Origin: Flavobacteriales bacterium
GTDB taxonomy: Bacteria > Bacteroidota > Bacteroidia > Flavobacteriales_D > Cryomorphaceae
Direction of reading: 5' to 3'
DNA: 6,756 nucleotides
NCBI GenBank assembly: GCA_020200995.1
Contig: JAIVHQ010000251.1
Span: forward strand, 1-6,756
This document shows positions 1 to 5,219 of the stretch, piece after piece. The notes beneath the pieces were generated by a model. It was not told where the DNA came from, ran no database searches, and worked only from the letters and a program-made list of their open reading frames with translations. The position numbers were made by a program, and so were the translations under genes. Position 1 is the first letter of the stretch, and each line of letters opens with the position of its first letter.

Positions 1-566
1 TTCACCCCGTTGGCCACAATGCGCAGGGCGTCGATGTCGAGGCCGCTGTCGGTCTCATCGAGTATGCCGAGCTTGGGCTCCAGCATGGCCATTTGGAATA
101 TTTCGTTTCGCTTTTTCTCACCGCCCGAAAAGCCTTCGTTCACCGAGCGGTTGGTGAGCTTGTTGTCCAGCTCTACGAGCTTGGCTTTTTCCTTCACCAT
201 TTTGAGAAATTCCTTTGCCGTCACCGGTTCCAGTCCGTGGGCTTCGCGGCGCTCGTTGATGGCCGCCTTCAGGAAGTTGATGTTGCTCACCCCGGGTATT
301 TCCACCGGGTATTGAAAGGCGAGAAACACCCCTTCGTGCGAGCGCACGTCGGGTTCCATTTCGAGGAGGTTCTTTCCGAGAAAATCCACCGAGCCTTCAG
401 TCACTTCAAAGGCGTCGTTGCCGGCCAGTACCGATGCAAGGGTGCTTTTCCCCGATCCATTGGGGCCCATGATGGCGTGTACTTCTCCGGGTTTTACCTC
501 GAGGTTGAGTCCGCTGAGAATTTCTTTGCCTTCAACTGAGGCGTGTAGGTTTTTTATGCTGAGCAT
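1..566 (-). CDS. sufC: SufC, ATPase of the SufBCD Fe-S scaffold (3' end outside window)
   Basis: SufC is the cytosolic ABC-type ATPase that works with SufB and SufD as the SufBC2D scaffold on which iron-sulfur clusters are built. The 188 visible residues start at the ATG at 566-564. They show Walker A GPNGSGKST (34-42), a Q-loop with FQYP (Gln85), the ABC signature FSGGEKKR (146-153) and Walker B LGILDETDSGLD (166-177) with catalytic Glu171. The family is usually about 250 residues, so roughly the last quarter, including the switch histidine, lies beyond base 1. The gene follows sufB after 36 bases on the same strand and is presumably co-transcribed with it. No Shine-Dalgarno sequence precedes the ATG, which is normal for Bacteroidota. 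The family assignment is very secure. That sufD and sufS follow is an expectation from usual operon order, not something seen. Confidence 0.97.
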   Translation of the reverse strand, partial: MLSIKNLHASVEGKEILSGLNLEVKPGEVHAIMGPNGSGKSTLASVLAGNDAFEVTEGSVDFLGKNLLEMEPDVRSHEGVFLAFQYPVEIPGVSNINFLKAAINERREAHGLEPVTAKEFLKMVKEKAKLVELDNKLTNRSVNEGFSGGEKKRNEIFQMAMLEPKLGILDETDSGLDIDALRIVANGV

Positions 567-602
567 GCTTGTAGTTGTATTGTCTGTGAGTATCTTGAAA
601 AA

Positions 603-2048
603 TTATCCGACGCTGCCTTCCAGCGAAATGGCCAGAAGTTTTTGGGCCTCTACGGCAAATTCCATCGGTAACTGATTGAGCACTTCCTTGCAGTATCCGT
701 TAACGATCAGGCTGATGGCCTTCTCTTCGCTGATGCCGCGCTGGAGGCAGTAGAAAATTTGGTCTTCACCGATCTTCGAAGTTGTGGCTTCGTGTTCCAC
801 CTTGGCGCTGCTGTTGCCTGTCTCGATATAAGGGAATGTATGGGCCCCGCAGCGGTCGCCCATGAGCAGGGAGTCGCACTGCGAAAAGTTTCGGGCGTTG
901 CTCGCGCTCTTGTTGATTTTCACCAATCCGCGGTAGCTGTTTTGGCTCTTCCCGGCAGAGATTCCTTTGGAGATGATCGTGCTCTTGGTGTTCTTTCCGA
1001 TGTGGGTCATCTTCGTACCTGTGTCGGCCTGTTGCATGTTGTTGGTCACTGCCACCGAGTAAAATTCACCGATGGAATTGTCGCCTTTCAAAATGCAGGA
1101 GGGGTACTTCCACGTCACCGCCGAACCCGTTTCCACCTGCGTCCATGAAATTTTGGAATTCTTCTCGCAGAGTCCGCGCTTGGTCACGAAGTTGAAGATG
1201 CCGCCTTTTCCGTTTTCATCGCCCGGGTACCAGTTTTGCACCGTGCTGTACTTGATTTCGGCGTCGTCGAGCGCCACCAATTCAACCACGGCCGCATGCA
1301 ATTGATTTTCGTCGCGCATCGGCGCGGTGCAGCCTTCGAGGTAGCTCACGTAGCTGCCTTTGTCGGCCACCACGAGGGTGCGCTCGAACTGCCCGGTCTG
1401 GGCCTCGTTGATTCGGAAGTAGGTCGAAAGCTCCATCGGGCACCGCACTCCTGGCGGGATGTAGGCGAAGGAGCCGTCGGTAAACACGGCGCTGTTCAGG
1501 GCCGCGTAAAAATTATCGTTTTTTGGTATCACCTTGCCCATGTATTTGCGCACCAAATCGGGGTGTTTTTGCACCGCTTCGCTGAAGGAGCAAAAGATGA
1601 TACCCAGCTCGCCGAGCTTTTCCTTGAAGGAAGTCGCCACCGAAACACTGTCCATTACCACATCCACGGCCACACCGGTCAGTTTTTTCTGCTCATCAAT
1701 CGAGATGCCCAGCTTTTTAAAAGTGTCGAGCAGTTCGGGATCCACCTCATCGAGGCTGTTGAGCTTTTTCTTGGGCTGCGGGGCGGCGTAATAGTGAATG
1801 GCCTGAAAGTCGGGCTTGGGATAGTTCACATGTGCCCAATCGGGCTCGGTCATAGTAAGCCACTTTCGGTAGCTTTCGAGCCTGAACTCGAGAAGCCACT
1901 CGGGCTCATTCTTTTTCATCGAAATCAGCCGAATGATGTCTTCATTCAGCCCTTTCGGTGCTTTATCGGAAGTAATGTTGGTCGTAAAACCGTACTTGTA
2001 CTCTTTTCCGGTTACTTCCTTTATAATTGCTTGTTCGTCAGTTGCCAT
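603..2048 (-). CDS. sufB: SufB, Fe-S cluster assembly scaffold protein
   Basis: SufB is the main scaffold subunit of the SufBC2D complex, receiving sulfur from SufS/SufE-type partners and holding the nascent cluster in the cytosol. The protein is 481 residues, close to the usual 470-495. It carries the highly conserved stretches GVRCPMELSTYFRINE, YLEGCTAP, QNWYPGD and GISAGKSQNSYRGLV. The C-terminal core has SQCDSLL with Cys391, and VEHEATTSKIGEDQ with His419 and Glu420. By alignment from memory these correspond to E. coli Cys405, His433 and Glu434, which are important for cluster assembly. The start at 2048 is preferred over an in-frame ATG at 2105. The extra 19 residues from 2105 are alanine/arginine-rich, look unlike family N-termini and would overlap the upstream gene. 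The start lies 13 bases after the stop of the A-type carrier gene, so the two are clearly one operon. Confidence 0.97.
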   Translation of the reverse strand: MATDEQAIIKEVTGKEYKYGFTTNITSDKAPKGLNEDIIRLISMKKNEPEWLLEFRLESYRKWLTMTEPDWAHVNYPKPDFQAIHYYAAPQPKKKLNSLDEVDPELLDTFKKLGISIDEQKKLTGVAVDVVMDSVSVATSFKEKLGELGIIFCSFSEAVQKHPDLVRKYMGKVIPKNDNFYAALNSAVFTDGSFAYIPPGVRCPMELSTYFRINEAQTGQFERTLVVADKGSYVSYLEGCTAPMRDENQLHAAVVELVALDDAEIKYSTVQNWYPGDENGKGGIFNFVTKRGLCEKNSKISWTQVETGSAVTWKYPSCILKGDNSIGEFYSVAVTNNMQQADTGTKMTHIGKNTKSTIISKGISAGKSQNSYRGLVKINKSASNARNFSQCDSLLMGDRCGAHTFPYIETGNSSAKVEHEATTSKIGEDQIFYCLQRGISEEKAISLIVNGYCKEVLNQLPMEFAVEAQKLLAISLEGSVG

Positions 2049-2061
2049 AATAAATGTCTTT

Positions 2062-2427
2062 TTAAATCGAGAAACTCTCGCCGCAGCCGCATGTGCGGCT
2101 CGCATTTGGGTTTACAAACACAAATCCCTTCCCGTTGAGCCCGCCCGAGTAGTCGAGTTCGGTACCCACGAGATATAGATAACTTTTTCTGTCGACCACG
2201 ATTTTCACACCGTTGTCTTCAAACACCTTATCGCTTTCTTTCATGTCGCGGTCGAAGGTGAGTTCGTACATCAGGCCGCTGCATCCGCCGCCCTTGACGC
2301 CCACGCGAATAAAAGCGTCTTCCGATTGTTCGTTGGCCGAGATGAGCCTCATGACTTCTTCTCGTGCTGTGTCTTTTACTTTGATCATAACAGGATTTTC
2401 ATTCATCAAACAGGCAGTGTTGCGCAT
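2062..2427 (-). CDS. sufA: A-type Fe-S carrier protein (SufA/IscA/ErpA family)
   Basis: This small cytosolic protein of the HesB/IscA family accepts Fe-S clusters from a scaffold and passes them to target proteins. The three cluster-binding cysteines are present: one in GGGCSG and two in the C-terminal TCGCGES motif. They are Cys36, Cys100 and Cys102 when numbered from the Met at 2388. The core YLVGTELDYSGGLNGKGFVF is typical of Bacteroidota members. Three in-frame ATGs exist, at 2427, 2406 and 2388. The conserved domain begins at 2388 with MIKVKDTA, giving 108 residues, the family's usual length. The ATG at 2427 is the only one with a Shine-Dalgarno-like GGGAG at good spacing, so the longer 121-residue form is given here. 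The 13 extra residues are not recognisable as conserved. It is the first gene of the suf operon, and the sufA symbol rests on that position. Confidence 0.93.
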   Translation of the reverse strand: MRNTACLMNENPVMIKVKDTAREEVMRLISANEQSEDAFIRVGVKGGGCSGLMYELTFDRDMKESDKVFEDNGVKIVVDRKSYLYLVGTELDYSGGLNGKGFVFVNPNASRTCGCGESFSI

Positions 2428-2434
2428 TGTTTCG

Positions 2435-2439
2435 CTCCC
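2435..2439 (-). promoter_or_regulatory. Shine-Dalgarno-like GGGAG upstream of the A-type carrier gene
   Basis: On the minus strand GGGAG sits 7 bases before the ATG at 2427, an ideal distance for a ribosome binding site. Most genes in this window lack such a site, so it is unusual here and argues for starting at 2427 instead of 2388. It is complementary to a CTCCC at 2476-2480, near the predicted transcript start. Confidence 0.45.
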
Positions 2440-2482
2440 ACTGTATTAATTTAGATTGAATATAAATAGCAAAACGGGAGTA

Positions 2483-2514
2483 CAAAAATAACGAAGAAAG
2501 AGTTACCGTCCAAA
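2483..2514 (-). promoter_or_regulatory. Bacteroidetes-type promoter of the suf operon
   Basis: Reading the minus strand, TTTG (2514-2511) is followed by exactly 20 bases and then TATTTTTG (2490-2483). This matches the Bacteroidetes sigma-A consensus (TTTG at -33, 19-21 bases, TAnnTTTG at -7) with every fixed base present. Transcription would begin near 2476-2479, giving a leader of about 50 bases to the ATG at 2427 or about 90 bases to the one at 2388. No IscR-like or Fur-like operator was recognised around it. Confidence 0.7.
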
Positions 2515-2651
2515 CGCTCCTCACGCAAGGCCACAGCAGGGGGTTGCGGGGGGTGGGAGTGTCCTTTTTTCTGTGGCATGAGATTCAGGAATGAGCCGAT
2601 TGATGAACGAATTAAGTCCCAAGTCATAATGTTGCTATGAATTTCAAAGCT
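2515..2651. other. Intergenic stretch between the suf promoter and the inverted repeat
   Basis: No supportable gene is present. The most visible element is a G-rich patch on the plus strand (2539-2557) with G tracts of 5, 6 and 3 separated by TTGC and T, immediately followed by a pyrimidine-rich run. A short open frame at 2578-2640 has no recognisable content. Confidence 0.5.
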
Positions 2652-2744
2652 CCGCTGCATATAGAATGCTGCGGAAGGTCTATTCAAAAGTTCTACTAAA
2701 AGTCATGGTTAGAAAATAGTTCCGCAGCATTGCAAATGCAGCGG
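2652..2744. repeat. Nested inverted repeat upstream of the MNT/HEPN module
   Basis: Two 23-base hairpins, at 2652-2674 (arms CCGCTGCAT and ATGCTGCGG) and 2722-2744 (arms CCGCAGCAT and ATGCAGCGG), are each imperfect palindromes with one mismatch and a 5-base loop. They are also inverted copies of each other. The arms match perfectly across the pair, with extension to AATGCTGCGGAA (2665-2676) against TTCCGCAGCATT (2720-2731), and a further CTATT (2680-2684) against AATAG (2715-2719). Only the hairpin loops and the central spacer differ. The right copy ends 44 bases before the nucleotidyltransferase ATG. It may be an operator, a REP/BIME-like element or the remains of a small mobile element. Nothing visible decides between these. 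Confidence 0.75.
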
Positions 2745-2788
2745 TCGTGTTAAATGTATTAAAACGATAAAATGACTATTTTCACCTC

Positions 2789-3109
2789 ATGACCAAACGT
2801 GAAAAAATCGTTCAAAAAATTTTGGACTTGTCCCAAAGGAAATATCCCGATGCTGAGATTTATCTCTATGGCTCACATGCACGTGGAGATGCAAAGCCGC
2901 TTTCTGATTGGGATTTATTGATTCTTCTAAATGCAGAGAACATCCCTTTCGCGCTGCACACAGAAATGATGGACGATTTCTATGACATTGAACTGGCCAC
3001 GGGACAAGTCATGTCTCCCCTCATCTATCCCAAAGAGGAATGGAACACCAAGTATAGCATCACCCCACTGTTTGAAAATATCAGGAATGAAGGCATTCGT
3101 TTAAGATGA
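2789..3109 (+). CDS. MNT-type nucleotidyltransferase, probable antitoxin of an MNT/HEPN pair
   Basis: This is a 106-residue minimal nucleotidyltransferase of the polymerase-beta superfamily. The core motif GSHARGDAKPLSDWD (28-42) is a clean GS-X10-D-X-D, with Asp40 and Asp42 as metal ligands. The third acidic residue is probably within FYDIELATG (Asp66 or Glu68). In the characterised HepT/MntA systems the MNT partner neutralises the HEPN toxin by transferring AMP onto it, and a similar role is inferred here. The stop codon overlaps the start of the HEPN gene as ATGA, indicating translational coupling. No Shine-Dalgarno sequence precedes the ATG. The gene is AT-richer than its neighbours: bases 2821-2880 are 43% GC, against 63-72% in sampled 60-base lines of thiL. 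This suggests acquisition from elsewhere. Confidence 0.88.
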   Translation: MTKREKIVQKILDLSQRKYPDAEIYLYGSHARGDAKPLSDWDLLILLNAENIPFALHTEMMDDFYDIELATGQVMSPLIYPKEEWNTKYSITPLFENIRNEGIRLR

Positions 3110-3492
3110 AAGGAAACACGAAAGATTTGGTTCATTATCGTTTGCTTAGAGCAAAGGAAACTTTGGAGGACGCTAAGCTCCTTGCCGAAAAGCAGCGATG
3201 GAATTCTTGTATCAACAGGCAATACTACGCTGCTTACTATGCGGTAACCGCGCTGCTTATGAATGAAGGATTCCATTCTTCTACCCATAATGGAGTGAAA
3301 ATAAAATTTTCGGAACTCTTTATCAAAACAGGAAAATTCCCGGCGGAAACAGGAAAAATATTTTCGCAACTTTTTACCTGGAGGCAAAAAGGAGACTATG
3401 ATGATCTGTTTGATTTTACGCAAGAAACTGTTATGCCGTATTTCGATCCGGTTGAAAATTTAATCGCGTTGGTCGAAGAAGCTGTCGTCTAA
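3106..3492 (+). CDS. HEPN-domain protein, probable partner (toxin) of the MNT protein
   Basis: This 128-residue, mostly helical protein has the hallmarks of the Pfam HEPN family: an N-terminal helix with YRLLRAKETLEDAKLL (11-26), the segment SCINRQYYAAYYAVTALL (34-51), the STHNGV turn (59-64), and WRQKGDYDD (92-100) near the C-terminus. HEPN proteins paired with MNT nucleotidyltransferases commonly act as toxins or in defence, often as RNases with an R-X4-6-H motif. That motif is not present here: none of the arginines (12, 15, 31, 38, 93) is followed by histidine at the right distance. It may be a non-nuclease HEPN, or use different residues. The start overlaps the MNT stop by four bases, so the two are translated as a pair. 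Codons are AT-rich (bases 3301-3360 are 33% GC), again unlike the flanking housekeeping genes. Confidence 0.87.
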   Translation: MKGNTKDLVHYRLLRAKETLEDAKLLAEKQRWNSCINRQYYAAYYAVTALLMNEGFHSSTHNGVKIKFSELFIKTGKFPAETGKIFSQLFTWRQKGDYDDLFDFTQETVMPYFDPVENLIALVEEAVV

Positions 3493-3548
3493 ACCCCGGC
3501 GCCAAAGTCATCAGCTTGCATTTCCGAATCGTTCTTGCCCCGCCCCAT

Positions 3549-3611
3549 TTCGGGAAGGGCACTCCCGAGACTCCCGAAACATCGCAACCTGAGTTCGATT
3601 CTTATTCGGGA
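3549..3611. repeat. Cluster of TCGGGA/TCCCGA half-sites forming alternative hairpins
   Basis: Four half-sites lie downstream of the HEPN gene: TTCGGGA (3549-3555), TCCCGAG (3563-3569), TCCCGAA (3572-3578) and TTCGGGA (3605-3611). The middle two are part of a tandem 9-base near-repeat (ACTCCCGAG, ACTCCCGAA). The first can pair with either of the middle two, and the last pairs perfectly with the third, so the hairpins compete. No T run follows, so a simple terminator is not supported. Confidence 0.5.
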
Positions 3612-3843
3612 ATTCAGATGTTCATAAACGATCGATAGACAAGGCGCATTTTTAAAGCTTTAGCGGGCTAAAGCGCGAAAATGCAACGCAGGATAGCGGT
3701 TGTTTATGGACAAGGCGGGAGCGTTGACACCTGTAAACAGCGATTTTCTTCCTGAAAATGATTTGAAATAGTCTGCCCCAACTTCCAGTTATAACTAACT
3801 ATATAAAGCCGTTCTGAACCCGAAGAAGAATCGAACTCAGGTT
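3586..3843. repeat. 258-base interval bounded by long inverted repeats (MITE-like)
   Basis: The left arm (3586-3618) begins AACCTGAGTTCGATTCTT and the right arm (3813-3843) is its reverse complement. They match over 31 bases with one substitution (A or C after the last T of the quoted run) and one 2-base gap. The interval has no coding potential and holds a large internal hairpin (3623-3708). This layout resembles a miniature inverted-repeat element, but no clear target duplication flanks it: bases just outside are ATCGC on the left and CGTAC on the right. The right arm ends three bases before the thiL -7 box, so it occupies the expected -33 region of that promoter. Confidence 0.7.
3623..3708. 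repeat. Large imperfect hairpin inside the inverted-repeat interval
   Basis: Three nested stem segments are visible. CATAAAC (3623-3629) pairs with GTTTATG (3702-3708), continuing with wobble pairs toward 3637 and 3694. GCATTTT (3646-3652) pairs with AAAATGC (3678-3684). GCTTTAGC (3657-3664) pairs perfectly with GCTAAAGC (3667-3674) around a 2-base loop. A 9-base direct repeat GACAAGGCG occurs at 3638-3646 and again at 3709-3717. It could be a dispersed palindromic repeat or a structured RNA. The sequence alone does not say which. Confidence 0.65.
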
Positions 3844-3845
3844 CG

Positions 3846-3853
3846 TACCTTTG
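3846..3853 (+). promoter_or_regulatory. Probable -7 box of the thiL promoter
   Basis: TACCTTTG fits the Bacteroidetes TAnnTTTG -7 consensus exactly and lies 22 bases before the thiL ATG, giving a very short leader. No TTTG is found 19-21 bases upstream, where the inverted-repeat arm lies. Only half of the promoter consensus is therefore present. Confidence 0.5.
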
Positions 3854-3875
3854 CCGCCCCAAAAAGCCCAAGACC

Positions 3876-4925
3876 ATGGAAAGAACGGAAATCAGCAAAC
3901 TCGGAGAATTCGGATTGATCAAGCACATCGCGGAAGACATTAAGACGACGCGAGAATCTACCGTGAAGGGCATCGGCGACGATGCGGCCGTGATAGACGC
4001 CGGCGACAAATACCTCCTCGTCACCACCGACATGCTCGTGGAAGGGGTGCACTTCGACCTGAGCTACGCGCCGCTCAAGCACCTTGGCTACAAAGCGGTG
4101 GCTGTGAATGTGTCCGACATCTGCGCCATGAACGGCACGGCGACACAGATCACCGTTTCCATCGGCATCAGCAACAGGTTTTCGCTCGAAGCGGTCGAGG
4201 CCCTCTACGCGGGCATCAATGCCGCCGCCGCCGCTTACGGTGTGGACGTGGTGGGTGGCGATACGGTGAGCTCCCGCAGCGGACTCATCATCAGCATCAC
4301 CGCCCTGGGCGAAGTGGCCAAGGACAAGGTGGTCTACCGCTCGGGGGCGAAAGACAAAGACCTCCTCGTGGTATCGGGCGATTTGGGCGCGGCATTCATG
4401 GGCCTCCAGGTGCTGGAGCGCGAGAAGGCCGTTTATGAATCCACCCCCGGCGTGCAGCCCGACCTCGACGGCCACGATTACATCCTCGAGCGACAGCTCA
4501 AGCCTGAAGCAAGGGTAGATGCCGTTGTGATGCTCGAGCAACTTGGAATTCAGCCCACCAGCATGATCGATGTTTCCGACGGCCTGGCATCGGAGGTGAT
4601 CCACCTCTGCGACCAAAGCGGGATGGGATGCGCCCTCTACGAAGAAAAAATCCCGATCGACCCGACCGTGGTTACCACAGCCTCAGATTTCAAACTCGAC
4701 CCCACCATTTGCGCCCTCAACGGTGGCGAGGATTACGAACTCCTCTTCACCGTTCCCATCGGCGATTTCGACAAGCTCAAAGGCAGCCCCCACTTCACCG
4801 TGATCGGCCACATGGCCGAGGGCGCAGCGCAGCAGCTCGTGGCCCGCGACGGAAGTATGCACGCCCTTACCGCACAGGGCTGGGATGCGTTTTTGAACAA
4901 AGAGAGCCCCGAAAGCGAAGACTGA
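3876..4925 (+). CDS. thiL: Thiamine-monophosphate kinase ThiL
   Basis: ThiL uses ATP to phosphorylate thiamine monophosphate to thiamine diphosphate, the last step of cofactor biosynthesis, in the cytosol. The 349-residue protein shows the family's motifs in order: GIGDDAAVI (32-40) and TTDMLVEGVHF (50-60) for Mg-nucleotide binding, NVSDICAMNG (78-87), VVGGDTVSS (125-133), VYRSGAKDKDLLVVSGDLG (153-171), MIDVSDGLASE (230-240) and NGGEDYELLF (282-291). It is a little longer than the roughly 325-residue E. coli enzyme, as is usual for Bacteroidota. The ATG at 3876 follows the -7 box closely and has no Shine-Dalgarno sequence. No other thiamine gene is adjacent and no TPP riboswitch was found upstream, so it seems to be expressed alone. 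The coding region is GC-rich, in contrast to the MNT/HEPN pair upstream. Confidence 0.97.
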   Translation: MERTEISKLGEFGLIKHIAEDIKTTRESTVKGIGDDAAVIDAGDKYLLVTTDMLVEGVHFDLSYAPLKHLGYKAVAVNVSDICAMNGTATQITVSIGISNRFSLEAVEALYAGINAAAAAYGVDVVGGDTVSSRSGLIISITALGEVAKDKVVYRSGAKDKDLLVVSGDLGAAFMGLQVLEREKAVYESTPGVQPDLDGHDYILERQLKPEARVDAVVMLEQLGIQPTSMIDVSDGLASEVIHLCDQSGMGCALYEEKIPIDPTVVTTASDFKLDPTICALNGGEDYELLFTVPIGDFDKLKGSPHFTVIGHMAEGAAQQLVARDGSMHALTAQGWDAFLNKESPESED

Positions 4926-5219
4926 TTTTTTCTTAAAGCTCGATTTCAGCGCCTTTCGGCAAATAAGACCGATCAGGGCCTCCTTTTTTTCCGGAAGGGA
5001 AATCCAGGACCAACAGTGCACCGTAAGTGAAGCAACCGCCTTTTCGAAGGAGAGGATTGCTATGCCTATACCAGGTTATTTGGTTTAGACAGATTTCTAA
5101 ACCGTTCGACGCCCAATAAATTTACTTCGTCGTTTTAAAAAAGGGTTTTGTAACGCTGCAAGACCCGTTTGCGTATCGAGAGGTGATTTTCATCGAATCG
5201 CGAACCAACCCTTAAAACT
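4926..5219 (+). other. Structured intergenic region between thiL and the small gene
   Basis: No gene is supported here. Three inverted repeats occur in a row. A perfect 8-base stem GGTTTAGA/TCTAAACC lies at 5082-5089 and 5096-5103. A weak 5-base stem CGACG/CGTCG at 5107-5111 and 5128-5132 is followed by TTTT and could be a poor terminator for thiL. An 8-base stem with one wobble, GGGTTTTG/CAAGACCC, lies at 5143-5150 and 5159-5166. No full Bacteroidetes promoter was recognised for the following gene. Confidence 0.5.

Noticed and set aside
2049..2105. Longer sufB start at 2105
   Set aside because: The added residues are Ala/Arg-rich, unlike SufB N-termini, and would overlap the end of the A-type carrier gene. 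The ATG at 2048 gives the standard length.
1236..2138. Long plus-strand open frame opposite sufB (about 300 codons)
   Set aside because: It lies entirely over the strongly supported sufB and A-type carrier genes, and its translation shows no recognisable domain. GC-rich codon bias on the opposite strand explains it.
2539..2557. G-quadruplex in the G-rich patch
   Set aside because: Only three tracts of three or more G are separated by loops, so a three-layer quadruplex needs a fourth tract that is not there.
2451..2687. 78-codon minus-strand open frame upstream of the suf operon
   Set aside because: It runs through the suf promoter and one hairpin unit, has low-complexity proline-rich content and shows no conserved features.
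3586..3610. tRNA T-arm-like sequence (GAGTTCGATTCTT)
   Set aside because: No matching acceptor, D or anticodon arms are found around either copy, and the T-stem bases do not pair properly.
3623..3708. Integron attC site
   Set aside because: The outer arms (CATAAAC/GTTTATG) do not fit the RYYYAAC/GTTRRRY core-site consensus, and no integrase or cassette array is nearby.
3493..3875. TPP riboswitch upstream of thiL
   Set aside because: The expected conserved CTGAGA and ACCTGATCTGG-type segments are absent, and the -7 box lies only 22 bases from the ATG, leaving no room for a riboswitch in the leader.
3837..4616. Long minus-strand open frame opposite thiL (about 260 codons)
   Set aside because: It is the antisense of thiL, rich in His, Val and Gly with no family features. 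It is a by-product of thiL codon usage.
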